A DNA stretch of 64,000 nt from an uncultured Nocardioides sp. (GCF_947489365.1 NZ_CANLDB010000009.1:1-64000); one strand, 5' to 3'. Shown: positions 53,667-63,111, numbered from the stretch's first letter. The notes: generated by a model from the letters alone, not told the origin. Translations and numbers: made by a program.

Positions 53667-56380
53667 TGGACACCGCGGAGATCCGCCGCCGGTTCACCGC
53701 CCACTTCGAGCAGGACACGACGGTGGGCCCGCACACGGTCGTCCCGTCGGCGTCGCTGCTGGCCGACGACCCGACGCTGCTGTTCGTCAACGCCGGCATG
53801 GTGCCCTTCAAGCCCTACTTCCTGGGCCAGCAGACCCCGCCGTACGACCGGGCGACCACGGTGCAGAAGTGCATCCGCACCCCGGACATCGAGGAGGTCG
53901 GCAAGACCACCCGCCACGGCACGTTCTTCGAGATGTGCGGCAACTTCTCCTTCGGCGACTACTTCAAGTCCGGCGCCGCGCGCCTGGCCTGGGACCTGGC
54001 GACGAAGTCCGTCGCCGACGGCGGCTTCGGGTTCGACGAGGGCCGGCTCTACCCCTCCATCCTCGACGGCGACGAGGAGGCCCTCGCGGTCTGGCGCGAC
54101 GAGGTCGGCGTGCCCGACAGCCGGATCGTGCGGCTGGGCAACAAGGAGAACTACTGGTCCATGGGCGTGCCCGGGCCCGGCGGCCCGTGCTCCGAGATCC
54201 TCTACGACCGCGGCCCCGCGTACGGCCCCGACGCGGACTGGGCCGCCATGGGCACGGAGATGGACCCCCGCCTCGAGGACCGCTACCTCGAGTTCTGGAA
54301 CCTCGTCTTCATGCAGGACGAGCTGTCCGCCGTCCGCTCCAAGTCCGACTTCGACGTCGCCGGCTCGCTGCCGCAGCGCAACATCGACACCGGCATGGGC
54401 CTCGAGCGCGTCGCCTACCTGATGCAGGGCGTCGAGAACATGTACGAGATCGACGTCATGTTCCCGGTCATCGCCCGCGCCCAGGAGCTGACCGGACGCC
54501 GGTACGGCGCCGACCACGGCGACGACGTCCGCTTCCGGGTGGTCGCCGACCACGTCCGCTCCTCGATGATGCTCATCAACGACGGCGTCACCCCGGGCAA
54601 CGAGGGCCGCGGCTACGTCTTGCGCCGCCTGCTGCGTCGCGCGGTGCGCTCCATGCGCCTGCTCGGGTACGGCGACCCCGCGCTGCCGGAGCTCATGCCG
54701 GTCAGCCGCGACAAGATGGGCGAGACCTACACCGACCTCGTCACCGGCTGGGACCGCATCGCCCGGGTCGCGTACGCCGAGGAGGAGGCGTTCCGCAGCA
54801 CCCTGCGCTCCGGCACCCAGATCTTCGACCTCGCCGCCGGCGAGGTGTCCTCCCGCGGCGGGACCGTCCTGCCGGGCGACCGGGCGTTCGCGCTGCACGA
54901 CACCTACGGCTTCCCGATCGACCTGACCCTCGAGATGGCCGCCGAGCAGGGCCTCGGCGTCGACGAGGACGGCTTCCGCCGCCTCATGTCCGAGCAGCGC
55001 GAGCGCGCCCGCGCCGACGCGCGCGCCAAGAAGGGCGGCCACGCCGACACCGGCGTCTACCGCACGGTCCTCGACGCCCACGGGCCGACCGAGTGGCTGG
55101 CGTACTCGACCCTCGAGACCGAGTCGAGGCCCGTCGCGCTGCTGCGTGAGGGCCGGCAGGTCGCCTCCCTCGCCGAGGGCGAGATCGGCGAGCTCGTGCT
55201 CGACCGGACCCCCTTCTACGCCGAGTCCGGGGGCCAGGTCGCCGACGCGGGCACCATCGTCAGCGGGGGCGCCCGCCTCGAGGTCGTCGACGTCCAGCGG
55301 CCCGTGCGCGGCCTGGTCGTGCACCAGGTGCGCGTGGTCGAGGGCGAGCTGGACCCGTCCGCGGGCGTGCTCGCGACCGTCGACCGCGAGTGGCGGACCG
55401 GCGCGCGCCAGGCGCACTCCGGCACCCACGTCGTCCACGCCGCGCTCCGGGAGGTGCTCGGCCCCACCGCGCTGCAGGCCGGCTCGTACAACCGGCCCGG
55501 CTACCTCCGTCTCGACTTCGGGTGGACCAGCGCACTGTCGCCCGAGCAGGTCCGCGACATCGAGACCGTCTCGCAGCAGGCGCTGCGCGCCGACCTCCCC
55601 GTCGGCTGGAGCTACATGACGCTGGCGCAGGCCCGCGACGAGGGGGCGCTCGCCCTGTTCGGCGAGACGTACGACGACCAGCAGGTCCGCGTCGTCGAGA
55701 TCGGCGGCCCCTGGTCGCGCGAGCTGTGCGGCGGCACCCACGTCGACCACTCCTCCCAGATCGGCACCATCGTCGTCACCGGAGAGGCCTCCGTCGGCTC
55801 CGGCAACCGCCGCATCGAGGCCTTCACCGGCGTCGAGGGGTTCGCCTACCTCGCCCGCGAGCGCGACGTCGTCGGCGAGCTGACCACGATGCTGAAGGCG
55901 CGACCCGACGACCTCGTCGGCCGCGTCTCGGAGATGGTCGAGCGGCTCCGGGCCGCCGAGAAGGAGCTGGAGCGGGTCCGCGCCGCCCAGGTCCTGGCCG
56001 CGGCCGGCTCGCTCGCCGCGGGCGCCGAGCAGGTCGGGCGCGTCAAGGTCGTGGCCCACCGCGCCGACGGTCTCGGGGGCGGCGACGTGCGCCAGCTCGC
56101 CCTCGACGTCCGCGGCCGGCTGCCCGCCGACGAGCCCGGGGTGGTGGTCGTCCTCGGTGTCGACGGCGGCAAGGTCGCCTTCGTCGCCGCCACCAACGAC
56201 GCGGCCCGCGCCCTCGGCGCGGACGCCGGGGCGCTCGTGCGGGCGGTCGGCGAAGTCGTCGGCGGCCGCGGCGGCGGCAAGCCGGACGTGGCCCAGGGCG
56301 GCGGCACCGACGTCTCCCGCGCCGACGACGCCGTGGGGGTCGTGGCCACCGAGGTGTCCCGGCAGGTCGGCGGGGCCTAG
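53666..56380 (+). CDS. alaS: Alanyl-tRNA synthetase (904 aa)
   Basis: Class II synthetase with a built-in editing domain. Catalytic signatures: MDTAEIRRRFTAHFEQ, FVNAGMVPFKPYFLGQ, TTRHGTFFEMCGNFSFGDYF, NIDTGMGLERVAYLMQ. The editing domain has HSGTHVVHAALREVLG and the zinc segment CGGTHVDHSSQIG. The C-terminal C-Ala domain is present (GGGKPDVAQGGG). Length is typical. ATG 53666 overlaps the preceding stop. ruvX follows 2 bases after the stop. Confidence 0.97.
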   Translation: MDTAEIRRRFTAHFEQDTTVGPHTVVPSASLLADDPTLLFVNAGMVPFKPYFLGQQTPPYDRATTVQKCIRTPDIEEVGKTTRHGTFFEMCGNFSFGDYFKSGAARLAWDLATKSVADGGFGFDEGRLYPSILDGDEEALAVWRDEVGVPDSRIVRLGNKENYWSMGVPGPGGPCSEILYDRGPAYGPDADWAAMGTEMDPRLEDRYLEFWNLVFMQDELSAVRSKSDFDVAGSLPQRNIDTGMGLERVAYLMQGVENMYEIDVMFPVIARAQELTGRRYGADHGDDVRFRVVADHVRSSMMLINDGVTPGNEGRGYVLRRLLRRAVRSMRLLGYGDPALPELMPVSRDKMGETYTDLVTGWDRIARVAYAEEEAFRSTLRSGTQIFDLAAGEVSSRGGTVLPGDRAFALHDTYGFPIDLTLEMAAEQGLGVDEDGFRRLMSEQRERARADARAKKGGHADTGVYRTVLDAHGPTEWLAYSTLETESRPVALLREGRQVASLAEGEIGELVLDRTPFYAESGGQVADAGTIVSGGARLEVVDVQRPVRGLVVHQVRVVEGELDPSAGVLATVDREWRTGARQAHSGTHVVHAALREVLGPTALQAGSYNRPGYLRLDFGWTSALSPEQVRDIETVSQQALRADLPVGWSYMTLAQARDEGALALFGETYDDQQVRVVEIGGPWSRELCGGTHVDHSSQIGTIVVTGEASVGSGNRRIEAFTGVEGFAYLARERDVVGELTTMLKARPDDLVGRVSEMVERLRAAEKELERVRAAQVLAAAGSLAAGAEQVGRVKVVAHRADGLGGGDVRQLALDVRGRLPADEPGVVVVLGVDGGKVAFVAATNDAARALGADAGALVRAVGEVVGGRGGGKPDVAQGGGTDVSRADDAVGVVATEVSRQVGGA

Positions 56381-56382
56381 AC

Positions 56383-56916
56383 GTGCGAGCGGGCACGCGC
56401 CTCGGCATCGACCCCGGCAAGGCCCGGATCGGTGTCGCGCGCAGCGACCCGTCGGGCATCCTCGCGACCCCGGTCGAGACGGTCCGCCGTGGCAAGGACG
56501 ACATGGCACGCCTGGTCGCCCTCGTCGCCGAGACCGAGGCGGTGGAGGTCGTCGTCGGACTGCCACGGTCCCTGAACGGGGGCGAGGGCCCCGCCGCGGG
56601 GGAGTCCCGACGGTTCGCCCGACGCCTGGCGCGCCAGGTTGCCCCCGTCCCCGTCAGGCTGTGTGATGAACGCCTGACCACCGTGTCGGCAGAATCTATG
56701 CTGCGGGAGCAGGGACGGTACGGCCGCGACCGACGGGCCGTGGTCGACCAGGCCGCCGCGGTGCTGATCCTGCAGCACGCCCTGGACACCGAGCGCAGCA
56801 CGGGGGCTGCGCCCGGAGAGGTCGTCAGGGCGGGCCGATCCACGACCCAGCCCGAGACACCGCCCGAGACACACCCCGCGACGGACCACCGTCCGTCCGC
56901 AGGAGGAGAGGCATGA
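56383..56916 (+). CDS. ruvX: YqgF/RuvX-family pre-16S rRNA nuclease (177 aa)
   Basis: An RNase H-fold protein annotated as putative Holliday-junction resolvase and implicated in 16S rRNA 5'-end maturation. It opens GTRLGIDPGKARIGVARSDP (first catalytic Asp) and contains VVVGLPRSLNGGEGP, RLCDERLTTVSAE (Glu) and VVDQAAAVLILQHALD (final Asp). A roughly 35-residue Pro/Thr-rich tail extends past the usual end. GTG 56383 follows alaS. The stop overlaps mltG (ATGA), a conserved order in actinobacteria. Confidence 0.93.
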   Translation: MRAGTRLGIDPGKARIGVARSDPSGILATPVETVRRGKDDMARLVALVAETEAVEVVVGLPRSLNGGEGPAAGESRRFARRLARQVAPVPVRLCDERLTTVSAESMLREQGRYGRDRRAVVDQAAAVLILQHALDTERSTGAAPGEVVRAGRSTTQPETPPETHPATDHRPSAGGEA

Positions 56917-58229
56917 GCGAACCGGGGAACCCCCGCCCCCACGGCGAGCCGTCGTACGACGACCAGTCGTCCGACCAGCACGCGTACGACGAGGTCCACG
57001 ACCCTGCGTACGACGACGCGGCGTACGACGAGCACGCGTACGAGGAGCACCCGTACGAGGAGCACGCGTACGACGAGGTCCACGACGACCACGACTCCGA
57101 CGTGCTCACCGCGGTCCGCCGCCCCGGCAGCCGGCGCGCCAAGCGCAAGCGGCCCCCCGGTGTCGGCTGCCTGGTCGCGGTGGTCGTGCTGGCGCTGGTG
57201 GTCGGTGGCCTCTACCTGGCCGTGTCCCGCGGGATCGGCGCCCTGGAGTCGCGGTTCGGCGACGGACCCGACGACTACCCCGGCCCGGGCTCGGGTCGCG
57301 TCGCCTTCGAGGTGCAGCAGGGCGACAGCGCCACCGACATCGCCGCCGGGCTGGTGGCCGAGGACGTCGTGGCCTCCGCCGAGGCGTTCACGAACGCCGC
57401 CGCCGCGGACGACCGGTCCACCGCCATCCAGGTCGGCATGTACGACCTGCGCCGCGAGATGAGCGCGCAGGACGCGCTCGAGGTCCTCGTCGACCCCGCC
57501 AACCTGGTCAGCGGTGGGGGGGTGACCGTGCCGGAGGGCCTGCGGGTCGAGGAGATCGTCGACGTCCTCAGCGAGGGCACCGGGGTCCCCGTGCGTCGCT
57601 TCGAGCAGGCGCTGGCGGACCCCGACGCACTCGGGCTGCCGTCGTACGCCGACGGCGACCCGGAGGGCTACCTCTTCCCGGCGACCTACGACTTCGGCAA
57701 GGGCGACTCGCCGCGCAGCATGCTGCGCGCGATGGTCGCCCGGTGGCAGCAGTCCGCGGACTCCGCGGACCTCGAGGGCCGTGCCGCCCAGCTCGGCTAC
57801 ACGCCGGGCGAGGTGATGACGGTGGCGAGCCTCGTCGAGGCCGAGGCCAGCCGACCCGAGGACCGGGCCCGCGTCGCGCGGGTCATCTACAACCGCCTCG
57901 AGGGCGACGAGACCGACGGGCTGCTGCAGCTCGACGCGACCGTCAACTACGCCTCCGGGGAGGACCTCGGTGCCCGCACGAGCTCCGAGGACCGCCAGAT
58001 CCAGTCGCCTTACAACACCTACCTGGTGCCCGGCCTGCCGCCGACCCCGATCGAGGCCCCCGGCGACGCCGCCATCGAGGCGGCCGCGAACCCCTCGGAC
58101 GGCGACTGGTTCTACTACGTGACGGTCGACCTGGCGACGGGGGAGACGAAGTTCGCCGAGACGTTCGCCGAGCACGAGCAGAACGTCGCGGAGCTGAACG
58201 AGTACTGCACCACCTCCGACGCGTGCTGA
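56913..58229 (+). CDS. mltG: Endolytic murein transglycosylase MltG (438 aa)
   Basis: An inner-membrane lytic transglycosylase thought to terminate glycan strands. A long cytoplasmic N-terminus of about 80 residues is rich in Asp, Glu, His and Tyr with tandem repeats (YDEHAYEEHPYEEHAYDE). A membrane helix (VAVVVLALVVGGLYLAV) follows, then LysM-like and YceG domains with the catalytic Glu in TVASLVEAEASRPED and the conserved VIYNRL, LQLDATVNYA and SPYNTYLVPGLPPTPI. The ATG overlaps the ruvX stop. The repeat-rich N-terminus is unusual but similar acidic extensions occur in relatives. Confidence 0.94.
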   Translation: MSEPGNPRPHGEPSYDDQSSDQHAYDEVHDPAYDDAAYDEHAYEEHPYEEHAYDEVHDDHDSDVLTAVRRPGSRRAKRKRPPGVGCLVAVVVLALVVGGLYLAVSRGIGALESRFGDGPDDYPGPGSGRVAFEVQQGDSATDIAAGLVAEDVVASAEAFTNAAAADDRSTAIQVGMYDLRREMSAQDALEVLVDPANLVSGGGVTVPEGLRVEEIVDVLSEGTGVPVRRFEQALADPDALGLPSYADGDPEGYLFPATYDFGKGDSPRSMLRAMVARWQQSADSADLEGRAAQLGYTPGEVMTVASLVEAEASRPEDRARVARVIYNRLEGDETDGLLQLDATVNYASGEDLGARTSSEDRQIQSPYNTYLVPGLPPTPIEAPGDAAIEAAANPSDGDWFYYVTVDLATGETKFAETFAEHEQNVAELNEYCTTSDAC

Positions 58230-58239
58230 GCGACGTGCC

Positions 58240-59076
58240 GTGAGTCGCGAGCCGGTCCGCTGCGGGGTCGTCGGCGACCCCGTGGCGCACTCGCTGTCGC
58301 CGGTGCTGCACGCCGCGGCGTACGACGTCCTGGGCCTGGACGGCCGCTACACCGCCCACCGGGTCCCCGCGGGCGGGCTGGCGGACTTCGTGGCCGGCCT
58401 CGACGCCGGGTGGCGCGGCCTGTCCGTCACGATGCCGCTGAAGCGGGAGGCCCTCGCGCTGGCGGACGACGTGGACGACGCCGCCCGGCGCGCGGGCGGT
58501 GCGAACACGCTCGTCCTCGACACGGGTGGAGCGGTGCACGGCCACAACACCGACGTCCCCGGCGCCGTCGCGGCGCTCGCGGAGCGCGACGTGCTCCCCC
58601 GGGAGGTCACGGTGCTCGGGGGTGGCGCCACCGCTGCGTCGCTCGCCCTCGCCGCCGTGGACCGGGGGGCCACCTCGGTCCGGTTCTGCGTGCGCGACCC
58701 CGCCCGCGCGGAGGAGGCCGCGGCCGCCGTCCGTGCCCACCCCGCCGCGCCGCAGGTCGGGATCGACCTCCTCGAGCCCGCCACCGTGGCCGGCGACCTC
58801 GTCGTGTCGACCGTGCCGGCCGCCGCGCAGACCGAGGAGCTCGTCGCCGCCTGCGTCACCGCAGCCGGGCCCGACGGCGCGGTCTTCGAGGCCCTCTACG
58901 ACCCCTGGCCGACCCCGCTGGCGCGCGCCGCCGAGGCCACCGGCACCCCCCTGGTGGGTGGCCTCGACCTGCTGGTGCACCAGGCGGCCCTGCAGCTCGC
59001 CCTGTTCACGGGCCACCCCGGCCCGCTGGCCGCGATGCGTGAGGCGGGGCGGGCAGCCCTGGCGGCACGGACCTGA
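58240..59076 (+). CDS. aroE: Shikimate dehydrogenase (278 aa)
   Basis: NADPH-dependent reduction of 3-dehydroshikimate. The substrate-binding opening GVVGDPVAHSLSPVLHAAAY is present, with the catalytic Lys in LSVTMPLKREAL and Asp in GHNTDVPGAV. The Rossmann motif VLGGGATAASLALAA and the end LVGGLDLLVHQAALQLALFT also fit. GTG 58240 lies 10 bases after mltG. A prepilin peptidase gene comes between aroE and aroC. Confidence 0.94.
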   Translation: MSREPVRCGVVGDPVAHSLSPVLHAAAYDVLGLDGRYTAHRVPAGGLADFVAGLDAGWRGLSVTMPLKREALALADDVDDAARRAGGANTLVLDTGGAVHGHNTDVPGAVAALAERDVLPREVTVLGGGATAASLALAAVDRGATSVRFCVRDPARAEEAAAAVRAHPAAPQVGIDLLEPATVAGDLVVSTVPAAAQTEELVAACVTAAGPDGAVFEALYDPWPTPLARAAEATGTPLVGGLDLLVHQAALQLALFTGHPGPLAAMREAGRAALAART

Positions 59077-59077
59077 C

Positions 59078-59800
59078 GTGGACGCCGGCCTCGTCGTGCT
59101 CGTCGTCGGCTGTGCCGCGCTGTGCGGCCTCGCGACGCTGCCGGCGGCGTCCGTCGTCGCCCGCCTGCCCGAGCCCGCGGGGCCGCCCGCTCGGCGTGAG
59201 GACGAGGCTGCCAAGCCGACGTACGCCGAGATCGGCTCCGCCCGCGGCCTGAGGCTGGGCGCGGTGGTCGTGGCGGCGGCGCTCGGGGCGCTCTTCGCCG
59301 CCGTCGTCGGCGCGAGCTGGTCGCTGGTCCTGCTCCTGGTGCTCGTGCCGCCCGGCGTCGTCCTCGCGTACGTCGACCTGCGCACCCGGATGCTGCCCAA
59401 CCGCCTCGTCTTCCCGGCGTACGCCGTCCTGGTGCCGCTCGCCCTGCTGTCCCGCCCGGTCACCGGGGACTGGGACGGCGTCGTCGGCGCGGCGCTGGGC
59501 TGGGGCGTCGGGGGCGGGTTCTTCCTGCTCGTCTGGCTGCTCTCCCCGGCCTCGATGGGGTACGGCGACGTGCGGCTCGCCGGCCTGATCGGCATCGTCC
59601 TGGGCCACCTGGGGTGGGCGAGCGCCCTGGTCGGGCTGTGGTCCGGCCTCGTCCTCGGGGGCGTCGGCGGCCTCCTGCTCCGGTCGCTCGACCGTCGGCG
59701 CAGCCGCGCCTACCCGCTGGGACCCTTCCTGCTGCTGGGCGTCGTCGTCGGCGTCCTGCTCGGCCCGGCAGCGGGGTCCTGGGCCCTGATGCGCCCGTGA
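59078..59800 (+). CDS. A24-family prepilin peptidase, membrane (240 aa)
   Basis: An aspartyl protease with about six hydrophobic segments. Catalytic Asp 1 lies in LAYVDLRTRMLPNRL and Asp 2 in the GxGD motif SMGYGDVRLAGL. It lacks the N-terminal Cys-rich methylase domain, so it is the short CpaA-like or prepilin-peptidase type. It probably cleaves type IV pilin-like or Tad signal peptides. GTG 59078 is 2 bases after aroE. The position between aroE and aroC is commonly seen in actinobacteria; no pilin genes are in the window. Confidence 0.87.
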   Translation: MDAGLVVLVVGCAALCGLATLPAASVVARLPEPAGPPARREDEAAKPTYAEIGSARGLRLGAVVVAAALGALFAAVVGASWSLVLLLVLVPPGVVLAYVDLRTRMLPNRLVFPAYAVLVPLALLSRPVTGDWDGVVGAALGWGVGGGFFLLVWLLSPASMGYGDVRLAGLIGIVLGHLGWASALVGLWSGLVLGGVGGLLLRSLDRRRSRAYPLGPFLLLGVVVGVLLGPAAGSWALMRP

Positions 59801-59806
59801 CAGACT
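59801..59806 (+). promoter_or_regulatory. Possible leaderless -10 box of aroC
   Basis: CAGACT ends 7 bases before ATG 59814 (first T replaced by C). It may allow aroCKBQ expression separate from the upstream genes. Confidence 0.35.
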
Positions 59807-59813
59807 CGCCCCC

Positions 59814-61001
59814 ATGCTGCGCTGGCTCACCGCGGGGGAGTCCCACGGCCCGTCCCTGGTCGCGATCCTGGAGGGACTGCCCGCCGGCGTCCCCGTGACC
59901 ACCGCCGACGTCGCGTCGGCGCTGGCCCGTCGCCGCCTCGGGTACGGCCGCGGTGCCCGGATGAAGTTCGAGGCCGACGAGGTCACCCTCGTGGGCGGCG
60001 TCCGCCACGGGCTGACCCAGGGCGGCCCCGTCGCGATCGGGGTCGGCAACACCGAGTGGCCCAAGTGGGAGCGGGTGATGTCGGCCGACCCGGTCGACGC
60101 CGACGAGCTCGCCGCCCTGGCCCGCAACGCCCCGCTGACCCGCCCCCGGCCCGGCCACGCCGACCTGGTGGGCATGCAGAAGTACGACTTCGACGAGGCC
60201 CGCCCCGTCCTCGAGCGCGCCTCGGCGCGGGAGACCGCGGCCCGCGTCGCGCTCGGCCAGGTGGCCGCCAGCTTCCTCGAGCACGCGCTCGGCGCCCACG
60301 TCCTCTCCCACGTCGTCGAGCTCGGCGGCGTCGGCGCCCCGGCGGGCGTCGTCCCGCAGCCCGGCGACGTCGAGCGCCTGGACGCCGACCCGGTGCGCTG
60401 CCTCGACCCCGAGGCCTCGGCCGCGATGGTCGCCCGCGTCGACGAGGCCCACAAGGACGGCGACACCCTCGGCGGTGTCGTCGAGGTCGTCGTCCACGGC
60501 CTCCCGCCGGGCCTCGGCTCCCACGTCCACTGGGACCGGCGCCTCGACTCCCGCCTCGCGGGCGCGCTCATGGGCATCCAGGCGATCAAGGGCGTCGAGG
60601 TCGGCGACGGCTTCGCGCTCGCCGCGACCCCCGGCTCGCTGGCCCACGACGAGATCGTCCACGCCGACGGCCCCGACGGACCCCTGGCCCGCGCCACCGG
60701 CCGCGCCGGCGGCACCGAGGGCGGCATGACCACCGGCGAGGTGCTGCGCGTCCGCGCCGCGATGAAGCCGATCGCCACCGTGCCCCGCGCCCTGCGCACC
60801 GTCGACGTCGCCACCGGCGAGGAGACCGTCGCCCACCACCAGCGCTCCGACGTCTGCGCGGTCCCGGCCGCCGGGATCGTCGCCGAGGCCATGGTCGCGC
60901 TCGTGGTCGCCGACGCGGCGCTGGAGAAGTTCGGCGGTGACTCCCTCGGCGAGACCCGCCGCAACGCCGAGTCCTACCTGGCCGCGCTGAGGTACCGGTG
61001 A
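59814..61001 (+). CDS. aroC: Chorismate synthase (395 aa)
   Basis: Converts EPSP to chorismate with reduced FMN. The signatures are MLRWLTAGESHGPSLVAILE, RRRLGYGRGARMKFEADEV, TLVGGVRHGLTQGGPVAIGV, SARETAARVALGQVAASFLE and the C-terminal GGTEGGMTTGEVLRVRAAMK. Length is typical. The ATG has a weak leaderless-type -10 and no Shine-Dalgarno sequence. The stop overlaps aroK (GTGA), making one translationally coupled aroC-aroK-aroB-aroQ unit. The EPSP synthase gene is not in the window. Confidence 0.97.
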   Translation: MLRWLTAGESHGPSLVAILEGLPAGVPVTTADVASALARRRLGYGRGARMKFEADEVTLVGGVRHGLTQGGPVAIGVGNTEWPKWERVMSADPVDADELAALARNAPLTRPRPGHADLVGMQKYDFDEARPVLERASARETAARVALGQVAASFLEHALGAHVLSHVVELGGVGAPAGVVPQPGDVERLDADPVRCLDPEASAAMVARVDEAHKDGDTLGGVVEVVVHGLPPGLGSHVHWDRRLDSRLAGALMGIQAIKGVEVGDGFALAATPGSLAHDEIVHADGPDGPLARATGRAGGTEGGMTTGEVLRVRAAMKPIATVPRALRTVDVATGEETVAHHQRSDVCAVPAAGIVAEAMVALVVADAALEKFGGDSLGETRRNAESYLAALRYR

Positions 61002-61513
61002 GCCGCCCGCGCGTCGTCCTCGTCGGCCCGATGGGCGCCGGCAAGAGCACCGTCGGCCCCCTGCTCGCCGAGGGCTGGGGCGTCGGCTTCCGCGACACCG
61101 ACGCCGACGTCGAGGCGACGGCCGGGACGACGGTCGCCGAGCTGTTCGTCGACTCCGGCGAGGCCCACTTCCGCGCGCTCGAGCAGGAGGCGGTCGCGAC
61201 CGCCCTCGCCGAGCACGACGGCGTCCTCGCCCTCGGGGGCGGCGCGGTGATGGACCCGCTCACCCGGGAGCGGCTCGCCGGGCACACCGTGGTGTTCCTC
61301 CGGGTCGGGCTGTCGCAGGCGTCCTCACGCGTGGGCCTGAACTCGTCCCGGCCCCTGCTGCTCGGCAACGTGCGCAGCCGCCTCAAGACGATCCTCGACG
61401 AGCGCGCCACGGTGTACACCGAGGTCTCCTCCGTCGTCGTCGACACCGACGACCTCGAGCCCGCTGCCGTCGCCGAGGCGGTGCGCGCCGCCGTCGAGGA
61501 CGTCCGCGCGTGA
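60998..61513 (+). CDS. aroK: Shikimate kinase (171 aa)
   Basis: ATP-dependent phosphorylation of shikimate. Walker A is VGPMGAGKSTVGPLLA, the shikimate-binding Asp lies in FRDTDADVEATAG, then FVDSGEAHFRALEQEAV and VLALGGGAV, with the lid/adenine region NSSRPLLLGNVRSRL. GTG 60998 overlaps aroC and the stop overlaps aroB, both by GTGA. Nothing unusual is seen. Confidence 0.95.
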   Translation: MSRPRVVLVGPMGAGKSTVGPLLAEGWGVGFRDTDADVEATAGTTVAELFVDSGEAHFRALEQEAVATALAEHDGVLALGGGAVMDPLTRERLAGHTVVFLRVGLSQASSRVGLNSSRPLLLGNVRSRLKTILDERATVYTEVSSVVVDTDDLEPAAVAEAVRAAVEDVRA

Positions 61514-62613
61514 GCCCCGAGCGGGTCCGCGTCGCCACCGCCGCGCCGTACGACGTCCTGGTCGGCCGTGACCTGCTCGGCGACGTGCCGGCGCTGCTGG
61601 CCGACGTCGTGCCCGGCGTACGACGGGTGGCGCTGGTCCACCCCCAGCCGCTGGCCGCGCACGCCGAGCGCCTCGCCGCGTCGCTGACGGGCCCCGAGGT
61701 CCTGCTGCTGGCGATCCCGGACGGCGAGACCGCGAAGACCGTCGCCACCGCGGAATGGTGCTGGGAGCGGCTGGGAGCGGCCGGCTTCACCCGCAGCGAC
61801 GCCGTCCTGACGCTCGGCGGGGGAGCCACCACCGACCTCGGCGGCTTCGTCGCCGCCTGCTGGTTGCGCGGGGTCGCCGTCGTCCACGTGCCGACCACGC
61901 TGCTCGGCATGGTCGACGCCGCCGTCGGCGGCAAGACCGGGGTGAACACCGGGGCCGGGAAGAACCTCGTCGGGGCCTTCCACGAGCCGGCCGCCGTGGT
62001 CTGCGACCTCGACCTGCTGACCACCCTGCCGCGCGCGGAGCTCGTCGCCGGGATGGCCGAGGTGCTCAAGTGCGGCTTCGTCGCCGACCCGGGCGTGCTC
62101 GACCTCGCCGAGGCCGACCCGGGTGCGGCGCTCGACCCCGCCGGCGACGTGATCGCCGAGCTCGTCCTGCGCGCCGTGCGGGTCAAGGCCCACGTCGTCG
62201 CCGGCGACCTCCGCGAGACCGGCGGAACCGGCGGACACCCCGGCCGGGAGGCCCTCAACTACGGCCACACCCTCGCCCACGCCGTCGAGCGCACCTCCGA
62301 CTACGCGGTCCGCCACGGCGAGGCCGTCGCGCTCGGCTCGGTGTGGGTCGCGGAGGTCGCCCGGCGCTCCGGCGTGCTCGCCGACGACGTCGCCGACCGC
62401 CACGCCGCGGTGTTCTCGGCGCTCGGCCTGCCCACGACGTACGACGCCGCCGCGTTCGACGACCTGCTCGCCGTGATGCGCGTCGACAAGAAGGCCCGGG
62501 GCGCGAGCCTGCGGCTGGTGGTCCTCGACGCCCTCGGGTCGCCCCGGATCCTCACCGACCCCGACCCGGCCGTCATGGCCGACGCCTACGCCGCCCTGGG
62601 AGGCCCCCGATGA
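61510..62613 (+). CDS. aroB: 3-dehydroquinate synthase (367 aa)
   Basis: NAD- and metal-dependent cyclisation of DAHP. NAD-binding DGETAKTVATAEWCWERLG, the conserved LTLGGGATTDLGGFVAACW, HVPTTLLGMVDAAVGGKTGV, AGMAEVLKCGFVAD and the metal ligands Glu/His in NYGHTLAHAVER are all present. The length is normal. Start GTG 61510 overlaps aroK. The stop overlaps aroQ by ATGA. Confidence 0.96.
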   Translation: MSPERVRVATAAPYDVLVGRDLLGDVPALLADVVPGVRRVALVHPQPLAAHAERLAASLTGPEVLLLAIPDGETAKTVATAEWCWERLGAAGFTRSDAVLTLGGGATTDLGGFVAACWLRGVAVVHVPTTLLGMVDAAVGGKTGVNTGAGKNLVGAFHEPAAVVCDLDLLTTLPRAELVAGMAEVLKCGFVADPGVLDLAEADPGAALDPAGDVIAELVLRAVRVKAHVVAGDLRETGGTGGHPGREALNYGHTLAHAVERTSDYAVRHGEAVALGSVWVAEVARRSGVLADDVADRHAAVFSALGLPTTYDAAAFDDLLAVMRVDKKARGASLRLVVLDALGSPRILTDPDPAVMADAYAALGGPR

Positions 62614-63035
62614 AGGTGCTCGTGCTGAACGGACCCAACCTCGGTCGCCTCGGTCGACGACAGCCGGAGATCTACGGCTCCACGACCCACGACGAGCTCG
62701 CCGCCCAGTGCGTCGCCTGGGGCCGCGAGCACGGCCAGGAGGTCGAGGTCCGGCAGACCAACCACGAGGGCCAGATGCTCGACTGGCTGAACGCCGCCGC
62801 GGACGAGGCGACCCCCGTCGTCCTCAACGCGGCTGCGTGGACGCACTACTCCTACGCGCTCTACGACGCGTGCGCCCAGCTCGAGGCGCCCCTCGTCGAG
62901 GTGCACATCTCGGAGCCCAAGGACCGTCCGGAGGAGTTCCGGCACACCTCGCTGGTGACGCCGTACGCCGCCACGGTCATCGCCGGCCGCGGCGTCGACG
63001 GCTACCGCGACGCCCTCGCCTTCCTCGCGGGCTGA
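62610..63035 (+). CDS. aroQ: Type II 3-dehydroquinate dehydratase (141 aa)
   Basis: A dodecameric flavodoxin-fold dehydroquinase. The opening VLVLNGPNLGRLGRRQPEIY and YGSTTHDELA include the catalytic Tyr and flexible lid. QTNHEGQMLDWLNAAAD, VVLNAAAWTHYSYALYDA and EVHISEPKDRPEEFRHTS carry the catalytic His residues. ATG 62610 overlaps the aroB stop. It is the last aro gene in the unit. Confidence 0.96.
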   Translation: MKVLVLNGPNLGRLGRRQPEIYGSTTHDELAAQCVAWGREHGQEVEVRQTNHEGQMLDWLNAAADEATPVVLNAAAWTHYSYALYDACAQLEAPLVEVHISEPKDRPEEFRHTSLVTPYAATVIAGRGVDGYRDALAFLAG

Positions 63036-63054
63036 CGCACGCGCCGCGCGTCGC

Positions 63055-63085
63055 TAGGTTCGTCGCACCCGCGGGGCCCCGCGGG
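63055..63085 (+). promoter_or_regulatory. -10 box and palindrome before the CsbD-like gene
   Basis: TAGGTT (63055-63060) is a -10 candidate. CCCGCGGGGCCCCGCGGG (63068-63085) is a perfect 18-base palindrome that may end the aro transcript or fold in the CsbD leader. Confidence 0.45.
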
Positions 63086-63111
63086 AGCGACCGAACCGCA
63101 GGGAGACGCAC

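Noticed and set aside
53585..56566. 993-codon minus-strand frame opposite alaS
   Set aside because: Shadow of alaS and ruvX, with no family features.
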